A stretch of DNA of 17,335 nt. Origin: Deltaproteobacteria bacterium. GTDB lineage: Bacteria > Desulfobacterota > Syntrophia > Syntrophales > Smithellaceae. This document shows positions 9,811 to 15,785 of the stretch, piece after piece. The translations under genes were made by a program, and so were the position numbers. The stretch covers positions 1 through 17,335 of the forward strand of contig SBEK01000080.1 in NCBI GenBank assembly GCA_009668925.1. Reading direction: 5' to 3'. Position 1 is the stretch's first letter. Each line of letters begins with the position of its first letter. The notes under the pieces were generated by a model. It worked only from the letters and a program-made list of their open reading frames with translations, did no database searches and was not told where the DNA came from.

Positions 9811-9895
9811 CCTCCTTTTTGGGATTCCCATATTGTTGATATGTGCTCAAATAATGAGCGGGCCATTTTTAAAAAATAGGACTGGAATGAACTCG

Positions 9896-9924
9896 TTGAC
9901 ATCGCCGCCGGTTCTCTCTATACT
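9896..9924 (+). promoter_or_regulatory. Near-consensus sigma-70 promoter for the GMC-ferredoxin-AOR operon
   Basis: A perfect -35 box TTGACA (9896-9901), a 17-bp spacer and a -10 box TATACT (9919-9924, one mismatch to TATAAT). Transcription should start near 9931, leaving a roughly 95-nt leader before the GMC gene at 10027. I see no obvious hairpin or operator in that leader. The divergent intergenic region (9727-10026, 300 bp) otherwise contains only the weak opposite-strand promoter candidate and an AT-rich stretch around 9870-9880. Confidence 0.75.
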
Positions 9925-10026
9925 CATTTAAGACAAAAGCTATTTCCGGCAGAATCAACCGGCCAAGGCGCGCATGATCGGATCTGACAACCCATCATCA
10001 GCAGCACGAAACGAAAGAGGTCGCCC

Positions 10027-11607
10027 ATGGAAGAAATGTATGATTTCATCGTGATCGGATCGGGATTCGGCGGCAGCGTTGCCGCGTTAAGGCTGGCGGA
10101 AAAAGGCTATAGCGTTTGCGTGATCGAAGCCGGCAAGCGCTGGCAGCCCAAAGACTTTCCCAACACCAACTGGAATGTGAAAAAATTTCTGTGGGCGCCG
10201 ATGATCGGCTGCCACGGAATTCAACGCATCTGGCTGCTTAAGGATTTCATGGGCCTCGGAGGTGCGGGCGTCGGCGGCGGATCGCTGGTGTATGCCATGG
10301 TTCTCATGCAGCCTTTGGATCCTTTTTATCGCGATCCGCAATGGGTGGACCTTGACCCGGATTGGAAAACGACGTTAGCCCCGCATTACCGGATGGCCAG
10401 AAAAATGCTCGGCGTCGCCACATTTCCCAAAATTACGGAGCCGGACAAAGTTTTGGCTGAATATGCCGCGGATATCGGACGCAGCGCACATTTTGCTCCA
10501 ACGGAAGTAGGAGCTTTTTTTGGTGAACCGGGCGTTACCGTTGCCGACCCGTATTTTGACGGAGAAGGCCCGGAAAGGACCGGGTGCGATTTTTCCGGCG
10601 CCTGCATGATCGGGTGCAAGACCGGCGGCAAAAATACACTGGACAAGAATTATCTCTACCTTGCCGAAAAACGCGGTGCTCGGATTGTCCCGGAGACGCG
10701 TGTCACGACCATTCAACCGGATCCGGCGGGAGGTTATATTCTGGAGTCGCGCAAAGCAACCGCCGTTTTCCCAAGAGATAAAGGAATCTGGCGGGCGCGT
10801 CAGGTTGTCGTCAGCGCCGGAACACTCAATACGTTGTCGCTGCTTTTGCACTGCAAACGGAAAGGACTTCTTCCCAAAATATCGGACCGTCTCGGTTACA
10901 AGTTCCGCACCAATTCGGAAGTGCTTTGTGGCGGTCGGGCCAACTCTCTCGATGTCAAATACTGCGAAGGGACTGCGATTACCTCGATCCTTCAAGTCAA
11001 CGACGCCACGTCCATCGAAGTCACCCGCTATCCGGAAGGCTCCGACGTCATGGGAGTGCTGGCGCAGGTGCTGACTGACGGTGGCTCCAAGTGGGGAAGG
11101 GTCCTGAAGTATTTTTACCAGTGCCTGACCCATCCCGCGCATTTTTTGAAAAGTCTTTGGATTTTCGGTTGGGCCAGACGGTCGATTATTTTGCTCGTGA
11201 TGCAGGTGTATGACAACAGCTTGAGGATCAAACTGAAAAGATGCTGGTTTGCACCTTGGCGGTGGCGACTGTCATCAGAATCTCCGGAGGGAGGTATTCC
11301 GACATATATACCGGAGGCCAACGCGGCGGCACGCGCGGTGGCGAAAAAGATAAACGGAATACCGCAGGGCGCGGTCTCCGAAGTTTTGTTGAATCGACCG
11401 CTTTCCGCTCACATGCTCGGTGGCTGCCCGATAGCATCCGGCCCGGATCAGGGCGTTGTCGACAAACACGGAAAGGTTTTCGGCTACGACGGCCTTTACG
11501 TTGCGGATGGATCCGTCATGCCGGCTAACCTGGGAGTTAACCCGGCCTTGACCATCCTGGCCCTGGCGGAACATGTCATGACGGGAATACCGCAAAAAGA
11601 AAATTAG
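10027..11607 (+). CDS. GMC-family FAD-dependent oxidoreductase (alcohol/sterol oxidase-like)
   Basis: A 526-residue flavoprotein related to cholesterol oxidase and long-chain alcohol oxidases/dehydrogenases. The N-terminal dinucleotide-binding motif is IVIGSGFGGSVAALRLAEKG (8-27), with the ribose-binding Glu at 34. The GMC signature follows as GLGGAGVGGGSLVYA (76-90). The C-terminal domain has SAHMLGGCP with probable catalytic His462, then YVADGSVMPANLGVNPALTI with Asn505; a His/Asn pair is characteristic of the cholesterol oxidase branch. Three cysteines (187, 193, 197) occur just before GGKNTLDKNYL. A ribosome-binding site (AAGAGG) lies about 7 bases before the ATG. There is no signal peptide, so it is likely cytoplasmic. 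It is first in a set with ferredoxin and AOR genes, which suggests a dehydrogenase (alcohol to aldehyde or ketone) rather than an O2-using oxidase. The substrate is unknown. Confidence 0.93.
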   Translation: MEEMYDFIVIGSGFGGSVAALRLAEKGYSVCVIEAGKRWQPKDFPNTNWNVKKFLWAPMIGCHGIQRIWLLKDFMGLGGAGVGGGSLVYAMVLMQPLDPFYRDPQWVDLDPDWKTTLAPHYRMARKMLGVATFPKITEPDKVLAEYAADIGRSAHFAPTEVGAFFGEPGVTVADPYFDGEGPERTGCDFSGACMIGCKTGGKNTLDKNYLYLAEKRGARIVPETRVTTIQPDPAGGYILESRKATAVFPRDKGIWRARQVVVSAGTLNTLSLLLHCKRKGLLPKISDRLGYKFRTNSEVLCGGRANSLDVKYCEGTAITSILQVNDATSIEVTRYPEGSDVMGVLAQVLTDGGSKWGRVLKYFYQCLTHPAHFLKSLWIFGWARRSIILLVMQVYDNSLRIKLKRCWFAPWRWRLSSESPEGGIPTYIPEANAAARAVAKKINGIPQGAVSEVLLNRPLSAHMLGGCPIASGPDQGVVDKHGKVFGYDGLYVADGSVMPANLGVNPALTILALAEHVMTGIPQKEN

Positions 11608-11614
11608 AGGTCTT

Positions 11615-12031
11615 ATGAGCTTTTCCATAACATCGTTATGTAACGGATGCGGCGCCTGCGCTAAAATGTGCCCGATGAAGGCGATTTCGGGAGAAAAAAA
11701 GGAACAGCATGTCATCCGTGCATCGCTGTGCATCGAATGCGGCGCCTGCGGAAGAATATGTCCTGAATCGGCGGTCATGGATGATAAAGGAAAAACCGTC
11801 GCCAGGATGAAGAAATCGGAATGGCCGAGGCCGGTCATCAACGTTCAACTTTGTGTCGCCTGCGAAAACTGTGTAGCGGCCTGCCCAACACACGCGCTGG
11901 CCATGGTTAACGAGCAGCTTCCGCTTGCTGAAAACCATGCGGTCCTCGCTGAGCTGGCCAGATGTGTTTCCTGCGGCTGGTGCAAAGATAACTGCCTCTT
12001 CGATGCAATTACGATGGGAGGTGCGGCGTGA
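11615..12031 (+). CDS. Polyferredoxin with four [4Fe-4S] cysteine motifs
   Basis: A small electron carrier of 138 residues. Four cysteine motifs are visible: Cys9/12/15/19, Cys39/42/45/49, Cys80/83/86/90 and Cys117/120/123/127, each CxxCxxCxxxC. The first three are followed by Pro; the fourth (CVSCGWCKDNC) is not. The layout is two tandem bacterial ferredoxin domains, so up to four clusters. The ATG lies 7 bases after the GMC stop, with an AGAGG overlapping that stop. The 3' end overlaps the AOR start by 4 bases (GTGA), implying translational coupling. It is the probable electron acceptor of the AOR-family enzyme, and perhaps links to the GMC flavin. AOR-associated ferredoxin-like subunits are known in this family, so it could be a true subunit rather than a free carrier. 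Confidence 0.94.
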   Translation: MSFSITSLCNGCGACAKMCPMKAISGEKKEQHVIRASLCIECGACGRICPESAVMDDKGKTVARMKKSEWPRPVINVQLCVACENCVAACPTHALAMVNEQLPLAENHAVLAELARCVSCGWCKDNCLFDAITMGGAA

Positions 12032-13902
12032 AAGAGATTCTCGGAACCAGCAACAAATATCTCGACATTAACCTGACCGACAGGGTCTGGCGGGTCCATC
12101 AGGCATCGCCGGAGGATCTGAAAAATTTCCTGGGCGGCAAAGGCATGGGCATCAAGATTTTCTACGAACGGCTGAAAGACAAGCTGCCGGAAGTAGACCC
12201 TCTGGGGCCGGATAATCTTTTAATCTTTGCCAACGGCGTTCTTCTCACCACCGGCGCGCCCTGTTCGGCCCGTTTTGAGGTCATCACCAAATCGCCGCTC
12301 ACCGGTTATATGGTGGCCTCGTCCTGCGGCGGACCTTTCGGAGAAGCCTGCAAGACCGCCGGGTGGGACGGTGTGATTATTTCCGGCCGGGCGGCAAAGC
12401 CGACGGTTGTTCGCTTCGATGACAACAACGTCCTCTTCGAAGACGCCGACGAACTCTGGGGAGCCGGCACACACGCCGCCCAGGAGAGGCTCCATTTGAC
12501 CCCGAAAGAAGGCGCTGCCGTAATCGGGCCCGCCGGCGAGAATAAAGTTCTGTATGCCAACATTTGTTCCGGACACCGCTTTGCCGGACGGGGTGGTGTG
12601 GGCGCCGTGATGGGCGCGAAGAACCTCAAGGCCATCGTGGCCCGGGGGAAGGAATACCGCTCAGTTCCGCTGGATCGGCAGAAATTTGCCCGAACGTTGC
12701 AGAAAGCCAAAAAGCACATTCAGCGAAATGCCTTTACCAGAGGATATAAGTTTTTCGGCACCAACATGAACACGCGCTTCGGTATTGCCAGCGGCTACTC
12801 TCCGGTGCGGAATTTCCGAGACCGGTTCAACCCGAAGACCGAGGCCCTCACGGGCGAGGTTATGGCTGAAAAGTACCAGACCCGGCACTCGACCTGCCGC
12901 TACTGCTCGGTGCTCTGCGGGCATAAGGGTATGTATCCCGACGGAAAGATGCGACAGATCCCGGAGTACGAGACCACGGGACTGTTTGGCAGCAATATCG
13001 AAAATTATGGCACAGACAAAATCGCCGCCTGGAACGATATTATGAATGAAATGGGCATGGATACCATTTCGGCCGGCGGTACGATTGCCTGGGCTATGGA
13101 AGCCGGCGAAAAGGGGTTGCGTAAAACCGAGCTTTCCTTTGACAATCACGACAACATCTCGCGAATCCTCGAGGACATTGCTTACCGGCGGGATGAGGGA
13201 GCGGAGCTCGCGGACGGATCCAAGCGCTTAAGCGAGAAATACGGCGGTAAGGATTTCGCGATCCATACCAAGGGCCTGGAGATTGCGGCCTATGATCCCC
13301 GGGCCTGCTGGGGGCACGGTCTCTCCTATGCCGTACACAACAAGGGAGGCTGCCACCTCGGATCGTATCTTGTTTCTCTGGAAGTGCTCCTGGGTTTCAT
13401 GCCGCCCTTGACCACGCTGGGCAAGGCCTCCTGGGTTGTCTTCTGCGAGGATCTGTTTGCCGGAATCAATTCCCTCCAGTCCTGTCTGTTTACGGCTTTT
13501 GCAATCATGACCGAGCCGGTCATTCCCAAGTACCTTCCCAAGTCGGTCTTAAAAGTAGCGACCATTTTGAACCCCGGAATGTCACAGATGCTGATGAACT
13601 GGAGCGTGTACTCCGATTTCTTTTCCGCTATCACCGGCATCCCCATGAACCAGTGGCAGTTTAAGAAGGCGGGCCAGCGCATCAATAAACTTGAGCGCTA
13701 TATGAACGTAAGAATGGGGCAGAAGCCTGACGAAGACACGCTGCCGGATCGGTTTACGAAGGAGGCGGTTACAAAATACCCGATACAATCCGTAGTGCCG
13801 ATTGCGAAGATGGTGCGTCAATATTATCGAATCAGAAAGTATGATCCGCAGACAGCCAGCCCCCGGATAGAGGATCTGAAACGCTTGGGTATTAAAGATT
13901 GA
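12028..13902 (+). CDS. Aldehyde:ferredoxin oxidoreductase family (tungsten/molybdenum bis-pterin) enzyme
   Basis: A 624-residue AOR-family oxidoreductase, about the length of the Pyrococcus enzyme. The N-terminal domain (about 1-205) has the FLGGKGMG motif (34-41) and GRGGVGAVMGAKNLKAI (187-203), typical of pterin binding. Cys290, Cys293, Cys297 (CRYCSVLC) and Cys486 (SLQSCLFTAF) match the four ligands of the [4Fe-4S] cluster in Pyrococcus AOR (288, 291, 295, 494). Central and C-terminal domains include DPRACWGHGLSYA (423-435). The likely reaction is oxidation of an aldehyde to a carboxylate with ferredoxin reduction, or the reverse. The family also includes GAPOR, FOR and the BamB subunit of class II benzoyl-CoA reductase, so function is not fixed. 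The start is GTG at 12028, overlapping the ferredoxin stop; it gives the expected N-terminus. There is no Tat signal, so it is cytoplasmic. Confidence 0.94.
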   Translation: MKEILGTSNKYLDINLTDRVWRVHQASPEDLKNFLGGKGMGIKIFYERLKDKLPEVDPLGPDNLLIFANGVLLTTGAPCSARFEVITKSPLTGYMVASSCGGPFGEACKTAGWDGVIISGRAAKPTVVRFDDNNVLFEDADELWGAGTHAAQERLHLTPKEGAAVIGPAGENKVLYANICSGHRFAGRGGVGAVMGAKNLKAIVARGKEYRSVPLDRQKFARTLQKAKKHIQRNAFTRGYKFFGTNMNTRFGIASGYSPVRNFRDRFNPKTEALTGEVMAEKYQTRHSTCRYCSVLCGHKGMYPDGKMRQIPEYETTGLFGSNIENYGTDKIAAWNDIMNEMGMDTISAGGTIAWAMEAGEKGLRKTELSFDNHDNISRILEDIAYRRDEGAELADGSKRLSEKYGGKDFAIHTKGLEIAAYDPRACWGHGLSYAVHNKGGCHLGSYLVSLEVLLGFMPPLTTLGKASWVVFCEDLFAGINSLQSCLFTAFAIMTEPVIPKYLPKSVLKVATILNPGMSQMLMNWSVYSDFFSAITGIPMNQWQFKKAGQRINKLERYMNVRMGQKPDEDTLPDRFTKEAVTKYPIQSVVPIAKMVRQYYRIRKYDPQTASPRIEDLKRLGIKD

Positions 13903-14651
13903 GCACTGTACTCACAACCATGAATCTGAAGCGACTGGGATTTAAAGTTGCAACGATCGGCCTTGTTCCATTGATCATCGCGCAGGGTCTTTATGTCCGG
14001 CGGATAACGCCCAGACTGCCTGAGCCGAAAGGATCACGGTCGGGGCTGGATGGCTCCGGACCCTCTATCCGTCTGCTCATCCTTGGCGATTCCGCCGCCG
14101 CCGGCGTTGGCGTATCAACACAAAAAGAAGCCCTGTCCGGGCAGCTGATTTCCGCGCTTGGCTCGGATTTCCGGGTGTCCTGGACGTTGATTGCCCAAAC
14201 GGGCCATACAGCCGAAACAGTCGCAGCAATGCTTGAGACGGCGCCCACTGAGGCCTTCGATGTTGTTGTGACATCCATCGGAGTGAATGACGTCACGCAT
14301 GGAACAATGGCCCGGCAATGGATCATCCGGCAACGCCGGATCATTGATCTGCTGCAGTCGAAGTTTCATGCCCGACATATATTTTTATCAAGCCTTCCGC
14401 CGATGCATCTCTTCCCGGCCCTGCCTTCACCCTTGCGCTGGTATCTCGGTATGAGGGCCAAGCGATTCAATGAACTGCTCATGGAAATCGCGGCGGACTG
14501 CCACCGGTGCGCACTGGTGGCCACACACTTTCCCCTGGAGGACGCGTATATGGCGGTGGACGGTTTTCATCCGGGACCTTTGGCCTACCGTGTCTGGGCC
14601 GATCAGATAGCGGCCAATATTCGCAGCCGCCTGGCCTCAGGCGGAATCTGA
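13899..14651 (+). CDS. SGNH/GDSL-family hydrolase with N-terminal membrane anchor
   Basis: A predicted esterase/lipase of 250 residues. The four SGNH blocks are present: Ser65 in LILGDSAAAGVGV, Gly102 in AQTGHT, Asn130 in IGVNDV, and Asp221/His224 in DGFHPG. A hydrophobic stretch (about 17-31, FKVATIGLVPLIIAQ) preceded by Lys/Arg looks like an uncleaved signal anchor, so the catalytic domain probably faces the periplasm. Two starts are possible. One is TTG at 13899, which overlaps the AOR stop by 4 bases in the same style as the preceding junction. The other is ATG at 13920, 7 codons later; neither has a clear Shine-Dalgarno. Linkage to the AOR gene suggests it releases or processes a substrate, for example hydrolysing an ester to an alcohol. 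That role is inference. The family assignment is firm. Confidence 0.9.
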   Translation: MSTVLTTMNLKRLGFKVATIGLVPLIIAQGLYVRRITPRLPEPKGSRSGLDGSGPSIRLLILGDSAAAGVGVSTQKEALSGQLISALGSDFRVSWTLIAQTGHTAETVAAMLETAPTEAFDVVVTSIGVNDVTHGTMARQWIIRQRRIIDLLQSKFHARHIFLSSLPPMHLFPALPSPLRWYLGMRAKRFNELLMEIAADCHRCALVATHFPLEDAYMAVDGFHPGPLAYRVWADQIAANIRSRLASGGI

Positions 14652-14724
14652 TTCGGGCGTGTCGAGGCCGCGGTCGAAAGGAAGAACCTGAAATACATGG
14701 GGATATTTCCGAGGTGGTGGTGGA

Positions 14725-15219
14725 ATGGATTTTGTTTTTCTGGCCTGGCTGTTCGCGCTGGCCATAACGGCGCATAATTTGGAAGAGGCGCTGTTGCTGC
14801 CGGCATGGTCGAAGACGGCAGGGAAGTGGCACGGGCCCGTAGGAGCGCGGGAATTTCGTTTCGCTGTCATTGTGCTGACCGTTGGGGCTTATGGTGCGGT
14901 GGGGTGGGCCCTCATTTGCGGTAAGGAAAGTTGGGGAGCTTATGTCCTGTCAGGTTACGCCCTCGCCATGTTTTTGAATGTGCTTTTTCCTCATGTCACC
15001 GCCACGGTGGCGACACGCCGCTATGCACCGGGCACGCTCACCGCTTTGCTGTTTAATCTTCCCGCTACAATACTTGTGCTTCGGCAAGGTTTAAAGGAAG
15101 GATATATTCATATGCAGTGTTTTGCCTGGACGGGACCACTGGTAGTTGTTGGAATTTTGGCGTCTGTTCCGGCCTTGTTTGCCATAGGCCGGCGACTGCC
15201 AAAGTTAGCGAAGGATTGA
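14725..15219 (+). CDS. HXXEE-domain integral membrane protein
   Basis: A 164-residue, very hydrophobic protein with roughly four to five membrane segments (about 3-15, 46-65, 70-90, 100-118, 134-153). The first helix ends in AHNLEE (His17, Glu20, Glu21), the defining motif of the uncharacterised HXXEE family. The later NVLFPHVTATVATRRYAPG segment resembles that family's second conserved patch (Asn, His, Tyr-x-Pro-Gly). Function is unknown; the buried His/Glu residues hint at metal or proton handling, but this is speculation. The ATG is preceded by a purine-rich GAGGTGGTGGTGGA. It lies 73 bases after the SGNH gene on the same strand, in a gap where I see no promoter or terminator, so it may be the operon tail. 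Confidence 0.82.
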   Translation: MDFVFLAWLFALAITAHNLEEALLLPAWSKTAGKWHGPVGAREFRFAVIVLTVGAYGAVGWALICGKESWGAYVLSGYALAMFLNVLFPHVTATVATRRYAPGTLTALLFNLPATILVLRQGLKEGYIHMQCFAWTGPLVVVGILASVPALFAIGRRLPKLAKD

Positions 15220-15272
15220 CCATTCTTTACGGCCGCTTCATTTTCAGCGGCGGGAATCAGAGGACCGTCCTT

Positions 15273-15749
15273 ATGGAAGAACATTCACATCGGCATCCCC
15301 TGCATACGCATCCGCCGCCCGTTCACGCCCTGCGCCTGTGGCGGCTCGCCCTGAGCGCGACGCTGCACTGTCTGCTGGGATGTTCCATCGGAGAAGCCAC
15401 AGGCATGTTTATTGGAATGGCGCTCTCGATATCAAATATGGCGACCATTATCCTAGCCATCGGTCTTGGGTTCATCGGCGGTTTTGCACTGGGCATCGTG
15501 CCTTTGCTCAAATCAGGTTTTTCTTTCGGGCGAGCCTTTAAGCAAGTGTTGATTGCCGAGACCTTAAGCATTGTTGTGATGGAAGGCGTTGAGGTGATAG
15601 TAGCGATCAACATCCCGGGAGCGATGGACGCTCGGGCAACCGATCCACTTTTCTGGGGTTCGATGATATTGGGTTTGATAGCCGGTTTCGCGGCCGCCTA
15701 TCCGGTCAATTACATCCTCATCTCCAAAGGCATCCGGCATCAGCATTAA
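15273..15749 (+). CDS. DUF4396-family membrane protein with His-rich N-terminus
   Basis: A 158-residue membrane protein resembling the uncharacterised DUF4396 family. The conserved opening LHCLLGCSIGEATGMFIG is at 31-48, then come AETLSIVVMEGVE (95-107) and IPGAMDARATDPLFWGS (114-130). About four hydrophobic segments are visible (35-52, 54-78, 92-112, 127-150). The first 18 residues contain six histidines (EEHSHRHPLHTHPPPVH), which could bind metal. The frame remains open upstream to 15117, but that would overlap the HXXEE gene by about 100 bases and prepend a non-family sequence. The ATG at 15273, with AGAGGA about 8 bases upstream, is therefore preferred. It follows the HXXEE gene by 53 bases and converges on the ThDP enzyme gene 36 bases later. 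Function is unknown. Confidence 0.82.
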   Translation: MEEHSHRHPLHTHPPPVHALRLWRLALSATLHCLLGCSIGEATGMFIGMALSISNMATIILAIGLGFIGGFALGIVPLLKSGFSFGRAFKQVLIAETLSIVVMEGVEVIVAINIPGAMDARATDPLFWGSMILGLIAGFAAAYPVNYILISKGIRHQH

Positions 15750-15785
15750 TTGCCTGTCCGTTGTAAGGTGCCCTTTCCCCGTGGA

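Noticed and set aside
9668..9931. 87-residue plus-strand frame with a hydrophobic stretch between the divergent genes
   Set aside because: It overlaps the aminotransferase N-terminus and the strong promoter at 9896-9924. It has no good ribosome-binding site and looks like AT-rich intergenic sequence read as Phe/Leu/Ile codons.
10375..11142. Minus-strand frame of 255 residues opposite the GMC oxidoreductase
   Set aside because: It is a shadow of the well-supported GMC gene; no recognisable motif.
12028..13902. Reading the AOR-family gene as the BamB subunit of class II benzoyl-CoA reductase
   Set aside because: BamB is an AOR-family protein, but the neighbours here (GMC enzyme, SGNH hydrolase) are not the Bam subunits. 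The sequence alone does not single out BamB, so a general AOR-family call is safer.
15117..15272. N-terminal extension of the DUF4396 protein
   Set aside because: It would overlap the HXXEE gene by about 100 bases in another frame, and the extra residues do not resemble the family. The ATG at 15273 has a reasonable ribosome-binding site.
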